Assembly (NCBI GenBank): GCA_017304945.1 | Contig: JAFKLG010000072.1 | Location: 1-64,000, forward strand | Direction: 5' to 3' | From: Rhodospirillales bacterium | Lineage (GTDB): Bacteria; Pseudomonadota; Alphaproteobacteria; Acetobacterales; Acetobacteraceae | Length of the DNA: 64,000 bases | Shown: one piece after another, positions 43,719 to 54,954 of the stretch | Numbering within the stretch: position 1 is the first letter of the stretch | Layout: each line of letters opens with the position of its first letter | Program-made: the position numbers and the translations under genes | Notes under the pieces: model-generated | The model's input: only the letters and a program-made list of their open reading frames with translations | What the model was told of the DNA's origin: nothing | Database searches by the model: none

Positions 43719-45089
43719 ATGGCCACGAACATCCTGATGCCCGCGCTGAGCCCGACCATGACGGAGGGCACACTGGCGCGCTGGCTCAAGCAGGAAGGCG
43801 ACACGGTCAAGGCGGGCGACGTGATCGCCGAGATCGAGACCGACAAGGCGACCATGGAGGTCGAGGCGGTCGACGAAGGTGTGCTGGGCAAGATCCTGGT
43901 CGCCGACGGCACCCAGGGCGTGAAGGTGAACGACCCGATCGCCGTGCTGGTCGATCCCGGCGAGAAGGTGCCGGATGCGGCCGCGCCCGCGCCCGCTGCT
44001 GCGAAGCCCGCGCCGGCGGCGGCTGGTCCGGCGGCCGAGGTGGTGGGCGAGACGTCGCAATCGCCTGCCCCGGCAACCCCCGGCCGCACCGAAGCGCCGC
44101 CGCGCGACGCCGCGCCCGCGGCGAAGGGCAATGGGCACGATGCCGGCGGCGAGCGCATCTTCGCCTCCCCGCTCGCGCGGCGCATGGCGCAACAGGCGGG
44201 GATCGCGCTGTCCGGGCTGAAGGGCTCCGGCCCGAACGGACGCATCGTGCGTGCCGATATCGAGGCGGCGCAGAAGGGTGGTGCGCAGCCGGCTGCACAG
44301 ACTTCTGCCGGCACGCCGAGCGCGGCGGCGGCTGCGGCTGCGGCGACAGCGCCGGTTGGGAAGGCGAGCGCACCCGCGATCACGGCGCCGCACAAACTGA
44401 TCCCGCACAGCAACGTGCGGAAGGTGATCGCGCGCCGCCTGACCGAGGCGAAGTCGACCATCCCGCATTTCTACGTCTCGATGGACGTGGAGATCGACGC
44501 GATGATCGAGCTGATGGGCAAGCTCAACGCGAAGTCGCCGCAGGATCGCGAGGCGCCGGGCTGGTATTTCATCACCATCAACGACCTGGTGATCAAGGCG
44601 GCCGCAGCCACGCTGCGCAAGGTGCCGATGGTGAACGCGGCCTGGACCGATGAGGGCATCGCGCAGTTCGAGGACGTGGACGTGAGCGTCGCGGTTGCGA
44701 TTCCCGACGGGCTGATCACGCCGATCGTGCGCCATGCCGACCAGAAGGGGCTGCTGACGATCTCACGCGAGATGAAGGACCTGGCGTCCCGCGCGCGCGC
44801 CGGCAAGCTGAAGCCGGAGGAGTTCCAGGGCGGCGGTTTCTCCATCTCCAATATGGGCATGTTCGGCGTCACCGCGTTCTCGGCGATCATCAACCCGCCG
44901 CAGGCTGCGATCCTGGCGGTGGCGGCGGGGCAGAAGCGTCCGGTGGTGAAGGACGGCGAGCTGGCGGTCGCGACCGTGATGACATGCACGCTCAGCGTCG
45001 ACCACCGGGTCGTGGACGGGGCGCTCGGCGCGCAATGGCTGAAGGCGTTCAAGCAGATCGTCGAGGATCCGCTGAGCCTCATGCTTTGA
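43719..45089 (+). CDS. pdhC: Dihydrolipoamide acetyltransferase (PDH E2)
   Basis: This core subunit accepts acetyl groups and passes them to CoA. It has 456 residues: lipoyl domain (1-about 80, Lys43 in [14 protein letters not shown]), an Ala/Pro-rich linker, a peripheral-subunit-binding domain ([18 protein letters not shown]), a second linker, and the catalytic domain ([33 protein letters not shown], and [13 protein letters not shown] with the His and Asp). Its lipoyl domain is nearly the same as that of pdhB. It is 14 bases after pdhB. Confidence 0.97.
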   Translation: MATNILMPALSPTMTEGTLARWLKQEGDTVKAGDVIAEIETDKATMEVEAVDEGVLGKILVADGTQGVKVNDPIAVLVDPGEKVPDAAAPAPAAAKPAPAAAGPAAEVVGETSQSPAPATPGRTEAPPRDAAPAAKGNGHDAGGERIFASPLARRMAQQAGIALSGLKGSGPNGRIVRADIEAAQKGGAQPAAQTSAGTPSAAAAAAAATAPVGKASAPAITAPHKLIPHSNVRKVIARRLTEAKSTIPHFYVSMDVEIDAMIELMGKLNAKSPQDREAPGWYFITINDLVIKAAAATLRKVPMVNAAWTDEGIAQFEDVDVSVAVAIPDGLITPIVRHADQKGLLTISREMKDLASRARAGKLKPEEFQGGGFSISNMGMFGVTAFSAIINPPQAAILAVAAGQKRPVVKDGELAVATVMTCTLSVDHRVVDGALGAQWLKAFKQIVEDPLSLML

Positions 45090-45226
45090 AGGCCGCGCGG
45101 TGGGTGCGCCAGGGCGGGGCGCCCCCGTCCCGGCACGCATCGCTTCGTCTACGCCGTCCGTGACGCGCGACGCGCCGCCGCCCGTCCCCGCACGCATCCC
45201 ACCCGCACCGACACGGGGAGACTCCC

Positions 45227-45728
45227 ATGACCACGACCACCACCCCCGTCACTCTGCGCGACGCCACCGAGGCGGACGTGCCGCACATCCGCCGCCTCAC
45301 CCGCGGCCTCGCGGAGTACGAGAAGCTCCTGCACGAAGCCGTCGCCACCGAGGACGCCTTTCGCAGCGCCATGTTCGGCGCACAACCGCGCGCTTTCGCG
45401 ATCCTCGCCGAACCCGCGGGCCAGCCCCCGGTCGGCATCGCGCTCTGGTACTACACGTTCAGCACCTTCACCGGCCGCCCCGACATCTTCCTCGAGGACC
45501 TGTTCGTGCAGCCCGAGTATCGCGGCCAGCGCATCGGCCTCGGCCTGCTCCGCGCCCTCGCCCAGCGCGCGGTCGCCGAGAACTGCCGTCGCGTGGAATG
45601 GCGCGTGCTGAACTGGAACCAACCCTCGATCGACTTCTACGCCAGCATCGGCGCGACCCCGATGCAGGATTGGCACGTCCGGCAACTCGGCGGCGCGGCC
45701 CTGCGCGCGCTCGCGGAAGGAGACCGTC

Positions 45729-45736
<8 letters not shown>
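45227..45736 (+). CDS. GNAT family N-acetyltransferase
   Basis: This 169-residue protein has the GNAT fold: LRDATEADVPHIRRLTRGLAEYEKL, then FLEDLFVQPEYRGQRIGLGLL (the acetyl-CoA loop Q-R-G-Q-R-I-G) and VLNWNQPSIDFYASIGA. The family covers diamine and spermidine acetyltransferases, among others, and the substrate is not known. It starts 137 bases after pdhC and overlaps the lpd start by eight bases. Its presence in the PDH operon makes it a candidate for regulated acetylation, but that is speculative. Confidence 0.9.
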
Positions 45737-47126
<1,390 letters not shown>

Positions 47127-47163
47127 TCCGCAGCGCCGTTCCCGCCGCCGGCACGACGATGAC

Positions 47164-47604
47164 TCACGGCCCTGGCGCGGGAACCGCGCCCCGCCGCGGC
47201 TCCGGATACGCCACGCAACTGCGCACGATGGGCGCGCAATAGGATTGCGGCGCAAGCGGCGCGCCATTTTCCCCGGTGTAGCGCACTTCCGTCACCACGC
47301 CGCGCTCGAGCCGCACCACCGCGTGGCATGAGCCGCCGCCCGACAGGCTGAGATCGCCCAGCACCGGCAGCCCCACGCTCACGCCGCGCGCGGCGGTCGA
47401 GGTCGAATTCCAGGTCAGAATATCGGTGTCACCCAGCGAATCGTGCTGATCGGGCACGCCGAGGCACGCTTCCAGGTCGGGCCGGCTCATGCCCATGATG
47501 ACTTGTTGTCCATGTTCCGCGGTCTGCGAATCCTGCCACCCACAACTCGCCGGCAGCAGCAGCGCGAGCAGCCACACGCAAGATCCAAGCTGTCGACCCG
47601 TCAT
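47164..47604 (-). CDS. BamE/SmpA-like outer-membrane lipoprotein
   Basis: This 146-residue protein has a lipoprotein signal (GSCVWLLALLLPASCGW, lipobox Cys about 21). The core VIMGMSRPDLEACLGVPD and TDILTWNSTSTA resembles the small BamE/OmlA fold, though no BAM gene is nearby. It has four more Cys residues. ATG 47604 follows the signal; an upstream ATG at 47673 gives a non-signal N-terminus. It converges with lpd. Confidence 0.7.
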   Translation of the reverse strand: MTGRQLGSCVWLLALLLPASCGWQDSQTAEHGQQVIMGMSRPDLEACLGVPDQHDSLGDTDILTWNSTSTAARGVSVGLPVLGDLSLSGGGSCHAVVRLERGVVTEVRYTGENGAPLAPQSYCAPIVRSCVAYPEPRRGAVPAPGP

Positions 47605-47810
47605 CGCATGTCCACCATCGGGATGCCGCGCCGATCCACACGGCACCGACCGGCCCACCGGCCTGCCAGTCACTCGAACCCCCGCAGCGCATCAGAGTTC
47701 CCGCCGTCGATGAGGCAGCGTCCCGTCACTGATCCGTGCACCGCATGCGGGCGCAGCTTGGCACGATGCGTGCAACCGAGCGGACGCTTTTTCACCCTTG
47801 GAGGTTTTGC

Positions 47811-49385
47811 ATGATCTCGCGCCGCAGCCTGCTCACCGCCGCCGCTGCAACCTCCGCCGCCGCGCTCGCCCGACCCGCGATCGGCCAGTCCACGCGCGTG
47901 CTGCGCTACGTGCCACAGGCGAACCTCGCCAACCCGGATCCGATCTGGACCACGGCGACCGTGGCGCTGCTGCACGGCTACATGGTGTGGGACACGTTGT
48001 ACGGGATCGATGCCGGGCTGATCGGCCGCCCGCAGATGCTGGAAGGCGCGGACACGTCGAGCGACGGGCTGCTCTGGACCATGAAGCTGCGGGACGGGCT
48101 GCTGTGGCACGACGGCGAGAAGGTGCTGTCGCGCGACTGCATCGCGTCGATCCAGCGCTGGGGCAAGCGGGACGGATTCGGCCAGCGGCTGCTCGGGCAG
48201 ACGGCGGAAATGAAGGTGGTCGACGATCGCACCTTCACGATCCGCCTGACGAAGCCGTTTCCGGTCATGCCCTATGCGCTCGGCGCCAATGGCTGCTTCA
48301 TCATGCCCGAGCGGATCGCGAAGACCGACGCGTTTACGCAGATCACCGAGTACGTCGGCAGCGGCCCGTTCCGGTTCCTGCGGGACGAATGGGTGTCGGG
48401 CGCTTCCGCCGCCTGGGCGAAGAACGAAAAATACGTCCCGCGCCAGGAACCGGCGAGCTACTTCGCGGGTGGAAAGGTGGTGCATTTCGATCGGGTGGAG
48501 TGGAAGATCATGCCCGATCCCGCGACCGCCGCCGCCGCGCTGCAGCGCGGTGAGGTGGACTGGTGGGAAAACCCGATCGCGGACCTGCTGCCGCTCCTGC
48601 GCAAGGCGCCCGGGATCAAGGTCGAGGTGCTCGATCCGCTCGGCGCGCTCGGCGTGCTCGCCGTCAATCACACCCAGGCCCCGTTCGACAATCCGAAGCT
48701 GCTGCAGGCGATTCTGCCGGCGCTCAACCAGCACGACTATCTGGACGCGGTGCTGGGCGACCAGCAATCGCTGGGGCAAGTCGCCGGGTTCTTCATCCCC
48801 GGCTCGCCGTTCGCGAGCGACGTCGACATGGACAAGATCACCGGCAAGCGCGACGTGGCGCTGGCGAAGAAGCTCGTCGCCGAGAGCGGCTACAAGGGCG
48901 AGCCGATCGTGCTGATGTCGCCCTCCGATCAGCCGCAGCTCACCGCGATGGCCCAGGTCACCGACGCGCTGTTCAAGTCGATCGGCCTCAACTCGCAATA
49001 TACGAGCATGGACTGGGGCACGCTGGTGTCGCGTCGCGCCAGCCACGCGCCGTCGAACGCCGGCGGCTGGAACAGCTTCTGCACGACCTGGGGCGGCCTG
49101 AACGTCTCCAATCCCGGCGCTCATTTTCCGCTGCGCGGCAATGGCGACGGCGGCTGGTTCGGCTGGCCCACCGATCCGCAGATGGAGGCGCTGCGCGACA
49201 AGTGGTTCGACGCGCCCGACCTGCCGGCGCAGCAGGCGGTGTGCCGCGACATGCAGCGCCTGGCCTTTCAGCACCTGCCGTTCTTCCCGACCGGCCAGTG
49301 GTTCACGCCGACCGCCCATAGCGACAAGCTCAGCGGGTTCGTCAAAGCGGGTTACATGCTGTTCTGGGGCGTCCAGAGCGCGTGA
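47811..49385 (+). CDS. ABC transporter substrate-binding protein, family 5 (peptide/oligopeptide)
   Basis: This 524-residue periplasmic binding protein has a Tat-type signal (RRSLLTAAAATSAAALARPAIG). The mature part has the SBP_bac_5 layout, with LLWTMKLRDGLLWHDGEKV, GSGPFRFLRDEW and the long C-terminal lobe. GGAGG precedes ATG 47811. It is followed 180 bases later by a second binding-protein gene of the same family. The ligand could be a dipeptide, oligopeptide or other solute. Confidence 0.9.
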   Translation: MISRRSLLTAAAATSAAALARPAIGQSTRVLRYVPQANLANPDPIWTTATVALLHGYMVWDTLYGIDAGLIGRPQMLEGADTSSDGLLWTMKLRDGLLWHDGEKVLSRDCIASIQRWGKRDGFGQRLLGQTAEMKVVDDRTFTIRLTKPFPVMPYALGANGCFIMPERIAKTDAFTQITEYVGSGPFRFLRDEWVSGASAAWAKNEKYVPRQEPASYFAGGKVVHFDRVEWKIMPDPATAAAALQRGEVDWWENPIADLLPLLRKAPGIKVEVLDPLGALGVLAVNHTQAPFDNPKLLQAILPALNQHDYLDAVLGDQQSLGQVAGFFIPGSPFASDVDMDKITGKRDVALAKKLVAESGYKGEPIVLMSPSDQPQLTAMAQVTDALFKSIGLNSQYTSMDWGTLVSRRASHAPSNAGGWNSFCTTWGGLNVSNPGAHFPLRGNGDGGWFGWPTDPQMEALRDKWFDAPDLPAQQAVCRDMQRLAFQHLPFFPTGQWFTPTAHSDKLSGFVKAGYMLFWGVQSA

Positions 49386-49393
49386 CCGAGGAG

Positions 49394-49433
49394 GCGCACG
49401 AAAGCTGAGCATTCGCCCGACGCTTTCGTGCGC
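49394..49433. terminator. Perfect 12-bp inverted repeat after first binding protein
   Basis: GCGCACGAAAGC (49394-49405) and GCTTTCGTGCGC (49422-49433) form a stable hairpin with a 16-base loop, starting nine bases after the first SBP stop. There is no following T-tract, so it may work as a partial terminator or mRNA-stabilising stem separating the two SBP genes. Confidence 0.5.
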
Positions 49434-49495
49434 GCTTGCCTGAGCATGAGGCAATCGCCGCCCAAGCCGAGCAGAAAGCGGCTTGCGGGGCTCAA

Positions 49496-49536
49496 TTGCC
49501 GTCGCTAGCGTCCCCGCAATACAAAAAATGCGGGGA
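49496..49536 (+). promoter_or_regulatory. Candidate promoter and hairpin upstream of second binding protein
   Basis: TTGCCG (49496-49501) and ATACAA (49519-49524) are 17 bases apart, a plausible -35/-10 pair. The perfect 8-base arms TCCCCGCA (49511-49518) and TGCGGGGA (49529-49536) flank ATACAAAAAA, so a dyad surrounds the -10. A regulator site or a 5' hairpin is possible. GTAGGAAGGA follows before ATG 49566. Confidence 0.4.
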
Positions 49537-49565
49537 GGTTCAGTAGGAAGGAACGCCACGCCGCC

Positions 49566-51161
49566 ATGCACGACATCACTCGACGTACCCTGCTTTCGGG
49601 CGTGGCGCTGACCGCGCTGGCTCCAGCCCTGCGGCCCGCCATCGCGGCGGCCGATATCGCGCCGAAGCGCGGTGGCATCCTCAACACGATCCTCACGCCG
49701 GAACCGCCGATCCTGGTGCTCGGCATCAACAACCAGGCGCCCACCCAGCTTGCCGGCGGCAAGATCTTCCAGGGCCTGCTGGAATACTCGTTCAAGCTCG
49801 ATCCGATGCCGCAGCTCGCCAAGTCCTGGAGCGTGTCGGACGATCGCAAGACCTACACGTTCAAGTTGCAGGAGAACGTGACCTTCCACGACGGGCACAA
49901 GCTGACCGCGGACGACGTGATCTTCTCGATCATGAAGTTCCACATGGAACTGTCGCCTCGCGCGCGACCGATCTTCAGCAAGATCAAGGAGGCGACGGCG
50001 CCGGATCCGCACACCGTCGTGCTGACGCTCGACAGTCCGTTCGAGCCGTTCCTGCTGATGTTCGACGTCACCGCCTGCGCGATCGTGCCGAAGCACATCT
50101 ACGAAGGCACGGACTTCCGCACCAACCCGCAGAACCAGAAGCCGATCGGCTCCGGCCCGTTCCAGTTCGTCGAATGGCAGCGCGGCAACTTCCTGCGCCT
50201 CAAGCGCTATGACGGGTATTGGGTCAAGGACCAGCCGTATCTCGACGAGATCATCTATCGCATCATCCCGGACAGCCAGAGCCGCGCGCTCGCGCTGCAG
50301 ACCGGCCAGGTGCAGATGACCCAGGCCAACGACATCGAGCCGTTCGACATCCCGCGCTTCCGCGCCATGCCGAACCTGGAAGTGGAGCTGAAGGGCTGGG
50401 AGTATGCCTCGCAGCTCTCCTGGATCGAGATCAATCACCGGGTGAAGCCGCTGGACGACGTGCGGGTGCGCCAGGCGATCAGCCACGCGCTCGACCGCAG
50501 CTTCATCCTGAACAAGCTGTGGTTCGGCATCGGCAAGGTCGCCACCGGTCCGATCGTGTCGACCACGCGCTACTACGACCCGTCGGTCGCCAAGCTGCAG
50601 GCGTACAACCTGGACAAGGCGAAGGCGCTGCTGGACGCGGCGGGCCTGAAGCCCGACGGCAACGGCGTGCGCTTCACGATCAAGCACCTGGCACTGCCCT
50701 ATGGCGAGGTTTGGATGCGGCTTGCGGAGTATTTCCGCACCTCGCTGCGCAAGATCGGCATCGAGGTGGTGCTGGAGACGACGGATGCCGGCGCCTGGGC
50801 CAAGCGGATCGGCGATTGGGAGTACGAGACCAGCACCAACTTCGTCTCCCAGTTCGGCGACCCGACGCTGGGCGTGGAGCGGACCTACGTGTCGACCAAC
50901 ATCAAGAAGGTGACGTTCACCAACACGGGCGGCTACGCCAATCCGAAGATCGATGCGCTGTTCCAGACCGCGCGCGATTCCGGCGACAGCGCGGTGCGCG
51001 CCAAGGCGTTCACCGAGATCCAGCAGATCCTGTGCGAGGAGATTCCGCAGATCTGGCTGATGGAGATGCAGTGGCCGACGGTGCACGAGAAGAAGCTGCA
51101 CAACGTGATCCGGACCGCGATGGGCCCGAATGCCGGGTTCGGCGAGGTGTTCTTCGGGTGA
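49566..51161 (+). CDS. ABC transporter substrate-binding protein, family 5 (second copy)
   Basis: This 531-residue protein has a twin-arginine-like signal (ITRRTLLSGVALTALAPALRPAIAA). The SBP_bac_5 core has YTFKLQENVTFHDGHKLTADDV and GSGPFQFVEWQRGNF. It differs clearly from the upstream SBP, so they are not a recent duplication. It is followed by the permease genes after a 202-base gap that holds a REPIN-like repeat. Confidence 0.92.
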   Translation: MHDITRRTLLSGVALTALAPALRPAIAAADIAPKRGGILNTILTPEPPILVLGINNQAPTQLAGGKIFQGLLEYSFKLDPMPQLAKSWSVSDDRKTYTFKLQENVTFHDGHKLTADDVIFSIMKFHMELSPRARPIFSKIKEATAPDPHTVVLTLDSPFEPFLLMFDVTACAIVPKHIYEGTDFRTNPQNQKPIGSGPFQFVEWQRGNFLRLKRYDGYWVKDQPYLDEIIYRIIPDSQSRALALQTGQVQMTQANDIEPFDIPRFRAMPNLEVELKGWEYASQLSWIEINHRVKPLDDVRVRQAISHALDRSFILNKLWFGIGKVATGPIVSTTRYYDPSVAKLQAYNLDKAKALLDAAGLKPDGNGVRFTIKHLALPYGEVWMRLAEYFRTSLRKIGIEVVLETTDAGAWAKRIGDWEYETSTNFVSQFGDPTLGVERTYVSTNIKKVTFTNTGGYANPKIDALFQTARDSGDSAVRAKAFTEIQQILCEEIPQIWLMEMQWPTVHEKKLHNVIRTAMGPNAGFGEVFFG

Positions 51162-51213
51162 CGCCATCCCTGCGTGACGGCGCCCACGGCGGGTGGGCGA
51201 CGATGCTGCTCTC

Positions 51214-51303
51214 GTGTCATGGCCGGCGACGGCCGGCCATCCACGACTTCGACACGGGCGCGAAGGAACGTCATGAATGGCCGGCCGTCGCCGGCCATGA
51301 CAC
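51214..51303. repeat. REP-like palindromes, copy 3 (perfect 27-bp inverted pair)
   Basis: The arms at 51214-51240 and 51277-51303 are an exact 27-base inverted repeat, separated by 36 bases. Each arm has GTGTCATGGCCGGC at its outer side and GGCCGGCCAT at its inner side, matching the units at 25.0 kb and the single hairpin at 9.57 kb. Spacers here and at 25.0 kb both begin CCACGAC. It lies between the second SBP gene and the dppB-like permease. Confidence 0.88.
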
Positions 51304-51363
51304 CGAACGGCGTGCCGCCCTCACACCCCACCTCACCTTCCAAGCTCCCCCCAGCGCCACGCC

Positions 51364-52347
51364 ATGAACTTCGCCCGCATCGCACGCCTCTCGGCGCAGC
51401 GGATCGTGAAGATGGTGGCCGTCGTGCTCGCGATCGCGGTGACCAACTTCCTGCTGATCCATGCCGCCCCCGGGGATCCGGCCAGCGTCATCGCCGGACA
51501 GTCCGGCGCCGCCGACCCGCAGCTTCTCGCGCAGCTTCGCGCGCAGTTCGGCCTCGACAAGCCGCTCACCACGCAGCTTGCGATCTATATCGGCCACGTC
51601 CTGCAGGGTGACCTCGGCACCTCCTTCCGCCAGGGCCGGCCCGTCCTCGGCCTGATCCTCGAGCGCCTGCCCGCGACGCTGCTGCTTACCGGCACTGCCT
51701 TCGTGTTCGCGATCGCCGCCGGCATCACCCTGGGCGCGCTCGCCGCCCAGCGCGTCGGCCGCGTCGCCGACAGCCTGATCACCGTCCTCGCACTGGGCTT
51801 CTACGCGACGCCGCTGTTCTGGGTCGGCCTCATGCTCGTGCTCGTGTTCAGCGTGTGGCTGAACTGGCTCCCCTCCTTCGGCATGGAGACGGTGGGCGCC
51901 GACCTGCATGGCTGGGCGGCCGTGGCGGACACGGCGCAGTACCTGATCCTGCCCGCGCTCACCCTCGGCCTGTTCTACATGGCGGTCTATGCCCGCCTCA
52001 CCCGCGCCGCCATGCTCGAGGTCGCCTCGCAGGATTTCGTGCGCACCGCACGCGCCAAGGGCGTGCCGGAAGGCCGCATCCTGCGCCGCCACATCCTGCG
52101 CAACGCATTGCTGCCGGTGATCACCTTCGCCGGGATCCAGGCCGGCCAGTTGATCGGCGGCTCCATCCTGGTCGAGACGGTGTTCGCCTGGCCCGGCATC
52201 GGCCGCCTCGCCTTCGATGCGCTGCTCGCGCGCGACTACCAAGTGCTGCTGGGCGTCTTCCTGGTGACCTCGATCCTCGTCGTGCTGTTCAACCTGCTCA
52301 CCGACCTGCTGTACGCGATCATCGATCCGCGGGTGCAGACGGCATGA
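51364..52347 (+). CDS. Dipeptide-type ABC transporter permease (DppB-like)
   Basis: This 327-residue permease has about six helices. The N-terminal FLLIHAAPGDPASVIAGQ and the EAA-type loop VRTARAKGVPEGRILRRHILRNALLPV are diagnostic of DppB/OppB. ATG 51364 lacks a strong Shine-Dalgarno. Its end overlaps the next start by four bases. Confidence 0.94.
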   Translation: MNFARIARLSAQRIVKMVAVVLAIAVTNFLLIHAAPGDPASVIAGQSGAADPQLLAQLRAQFGLDKPLTTQLAIYIGHVLQGDLGTSFRQGRPVLGLILERLPATLLLTGTAFVFAIAAGITLGALAAQRVGRVADSLITVLALGFYATPLFWVGLMLVLVFSVWLNWLPSFGMETVGADLHGWAAVADTAQYLILPALTLGLFYMAVYARLTRAAMLEVASQDFVRTARAKGVPEGRILRRHILRNALLPVITFAGIQAGQLIGGSILVETVFAWPGIGRLAFDALLARDYQVLLGVFLVTSILVVLFNLLTDLLYAIIDPRVQTA

Positions 52348-53177
52348 GCGCGTTCATCCGCGCCTTCGCGCGCAACAAGGGCGCCGTGGTCGGGCTGGTG
52401 ATCCTGGCGCTCGTCGCCATCACCGCGGCGGTGGCGAGCCTCGTCTTCCCGTTCTCGCCCTGGGACATGCAGGGCGCGCCGTTCCAGCCGCCCGGCGATC
52501 CCGACGCCTGGCTCGGCACCGACAGCCTGGGCCGCGACGTCGCCGCCGGCATCGCCTATGGCGCGCGCGTGTCGCTGCTGATCGGCGCCGTCTCCACCGC
52601 CGTCTCGCTGCTGATCGGCGTCTCGCTGGGCGCGATCGCCGGCTATGCGGGCGGGCTGCTGGACGACGCCGTGATGCGCTTCACCGAGTTCTTCCAAACC
52701 ATCCCCAGCTTCATCCTGGCGATCGTGCTGGTGGCGATCTTCTCCCCGAGCCTCGGCTCGATCGTGGCCGCGATCGCGATCGTGTCCTGGCCGCCGGTCA
52801 CCCGCGTGATCCGCGCCGAGTTCCTCTCCTTGCGCGGGCGGGAGTTCGTGCAGGCCGCCGAGGTGCTGGGCCGCTCCCGCACCGCGATCGTCTTCCGCGA
52901 GATCCTGCCCAACGCGCTCTCGCCGCTGATCGTGCTCGCCAGCCTGATGGTCGCCAACGCCATCCTGCTGGAGAGCGGCCTGTCCTTCCTCGGTCTCGGC
53001 GATCCCAACCTGATGTCGTGGGGTTTCATGATCGGTGCCGGCCGCAGCGTGATCCGCCTCGCCTGGTGGATGAGCGTCTTCCCAGGCGTCGCGATCTTCC
53101 TGACCGTGCTCGCCCTCAACCTGGTGGGCGAAGGCCTCGGCGACGCCCTCAACCCCCGCCTGGCGCGCCGCCGATGA
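52344..53177 (+). CDS. Dipeptide-type ABC transporter permease (DppC-like)
   Basis: This 277-residue permease has the family segments WLGTDSLGRDVAAGIAYGARVSL and VQAAEVLGRSRTAIVFREILPN. About six helices are expected. ATGA overlaps join it to both neighbours, so the permeases and ATPase are tightly coupled. Confidence 0.94.
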   Translation: MSAFIRAFARNKGAVVGLVILALVAITAAVASLVFPFSPWDMQGAPFQPPGDPDAWLGTDSLGRDVAAGIAYGARVSLLIGAVSTAVSLLIGVSLGAIAGYAGGLLDDAVMRFTEFFQTIPSFILAIVLVAIFSPSLGSIVAAIAIVSWPPVTRVIRAEFLSLRGREFVQAAEVLGRSRTAIVFREILPNALSPLIVLASLMVANAILLESGLSFLGLGDPNLMSWGFMIGAGRSVIRLAWWMSVFPGVAIFLTVLALNLVGEGLGDALNPRLARRR

Positions 53178-54793
53178 GCCTGCTCGCAATCGACGACCTC
53201 ACCATCGCGCTGCCGCAAGGCGCCGACCGCCCGCACGCGGTCGAGGGTGTCAGCCTCACCCTCGATCCCGGCGAGGTGCTGTGCATCGTCGGCGAGAGCG
53301 GGTCCGGCAAGTCGGTCTCCGCCGGCGCCGTGATGGGCCTGCTGCCGCCGGCGCTGAAGCGCGTCCGCGGCGGCATCACCTTCGAGGGCCGCGACATGTT
53401 CGCGCTCGACGCGGCAGGGCTGCGCGCGCTGCGCGGGGCGCGCATCGGCATGATCTTCCAGGAGCCGATGACGGCCCTGAACCCGCTGATGCGCGTGGGC
53501 GAGCAGGTGGCCGAGGTGCTCGCCGTGCACAATGTCCGCGGCGCCGCCACGCGCGTGCCGGAAGTGCTGGCGGCGGTGAACCTGCCCGACCCCGCGCGCC
53601 TCGCCCGCAGCTATCCGCACATGCTGTCGGGTGGGCAGCGCCAGCGGGTGATGATCGCGATGGCGCTCGCGCTCGAACCCGCGCTGCTCATCGCCGACGA
53701 GCCCACCACCGCGCTCGACGTGACGACGCAGATGCAGATCCTGCGGCTGATCAAGGAGATCCAGACCCGCCGCGGCACCGGCGTGCTGTTCATCACGCAT
53801 GATTTCGGCGTGGTGGCCGAGATCGCCGACCGTGTCGCGGTGATGCAGACCGGCCGCATCGTCGAAGCCGGCCCGGCGCAAGCCGTGCTGAACGCGCCGC
53901 AGCATCCCTATACCCGCGCGCTGATCGCGGCCGTGCCGCATCAGGCGGCCGCGCGGCCCGCCATCACCGGCCGCCCGGTGCTGGAAGCGGTGGGCGTGCG
54001 CAAGACCTACCGGCGCGGCGGCGGCCTGTTCGGCGGCGGCGCGACCATCCAAGCCGTCGCCGATGCCGACTTCGTGCTGCGCAAGGGCGAGACGCTGGGT
54101 CTGGTGGGGGAGAGCGGGTCGGGCAAGTCCACCCTCGCCCGCTGCGTGGTCCGCCTCGTGCATCCCGAGGATGGCGCCATCCGCTTCCACGACACCGACC
54201 TCGCGCGGCTGAACCGCCGCGCCTGGAAGCCCATGCGCAAGCGGATCCAGATGGTGTTCCAGGATCCGTTCGCCTCGCTCAATCCGCGCCGCCGGGTCGG
54301 CGAGATCATCGCGGAGGGCCCGATCGCGCACGGCACGCCGCGCCCCCAGGCGCTCGCCCGCGCCGCCGACCTGCTGAAGCTCGTGCAGCTCGACCCCAGC
54401 GCCGCCGACCGGTTCCCGCACGAATTCTCGGGTGGCCAGCGCCAGCGCATCGGCATCGCCCGCGCCTTGGCCATGGACCCCGAACTGCTGATCGCGGACG
54501 AGCCGGTGTCCGCGCTCGACGTATCGGTGCAGGCGCAGGTGCTCGACCTGCTGGAGGATCTGCGCCAGCAGTTCGGACTGACCATGCTGTTCATCACCCA
54601 CGACCTGCGGGTCGCCGCGCAGATCTGCAACCGGGTGGCGGTGATGCAGCGCGGCCGCATCGTCGAGCAGGGGGAGACGGCCGCGGTGTTCGCCAATCCG
54701 CAGCACCCCTACACGCAAAGCCTGCTGGACAGCATTCCCGGCCGTCACTGGACTCCGCCGGTCCCGACCGCCGTCCCCCCTCCCCCTGCGTGA
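53174..54793 (+). CDS. Dipeptide-type ABC transporter ATPase, two domains fused (DppD-DppF)
   Basis: The 539-residue protein carries two ATPase domains in one chain. Domain 1 has Walker A GESGSGKS, signature [15 protein letters not shown] and Walker [13 protein letters not shown]. Domain 2 (from about 275) has Walker [10 protein letters not shown], signature [15 protein letters not shown] and Walker [13 protein letters not shown]. Separate DppD and DppF are more usual; fused forms such as GsiA exist. ATG 53174 overlaps the permease stop. Both ATP sites look intact. Confidence 0.94.
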   Translation: MSLLAIDDLTIALPQGADRPHAVEGVSLTLDPGEVLCIVGESGSGKSVSAGAVMGLLPPALKRVRGGITFEGRDMFALDAAGLRALRGARIGMIFQEPMTALNPLMRVGEQVAEVLAVHNVRGAATRVPEVLAAVNLPDPARLARSYPHMLSGGQRQRVMIAMALALEPALLIADEPTTALDVTTQMQILRLIKEIQTRRGTGVLFITHDFGVVAEIADRVAVMQTGRIVEAGPAQAVLNAPQHPYTRALIAAVPHQAAARPAITGRPVLEAVGVRKTYRRGGGLFGGGATIQAVADADFVLRKGETLGLVGESGSGKSTLARCVVRLVHPEDGAIRFHDTDLARLNRRAWKPMRKRIQMVFQDPFASLNPRRRVGEIIAEGPIAHGTPRPQALARAADLLKLVQLDPSAADRFPHEFSGGQRQRIGIARALAMDPELLIADEPVSALDVSVQAQVLDLLEDLRQQFGLTMLFITHDLRVAAQICNRVAVMQRGRIVEQGETAAVFANPQHPYTQSLLDSIPGRHWTPPVPTAVPPPPA

Positions 54794-54811
54794 GGGGGGT
54801 CAGGGGGAGGG
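54778..54811. terminator. GC-rich hairpin over the ABC ATPase stop codon
   Basis: CCCTCCCCCTG (54778-54788) and CAGGGGGAGGG (54801-54811) are exact inverses with a 12-base loop that includes the stop at 54791-54793. No U-tract follows, so it could be a rho-assisted terminator or an mRNA 3' stem. It separates the transporter from lipA. Confidence 0.5.
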
Positions 54812-54954
54812 TCGCCGGACAAGTCGGCGGGAGCGGAAGACGGCCGCGCAGGGCGAGGAGCGACGGGCGCAGCAGGAGCCTCCGGGGCAATCCGGCTCCG
54901 CCTCGGCACACGCCGCTTGACGGCCCCTGCCGCGACCGCCACTTCTACCGCGCC

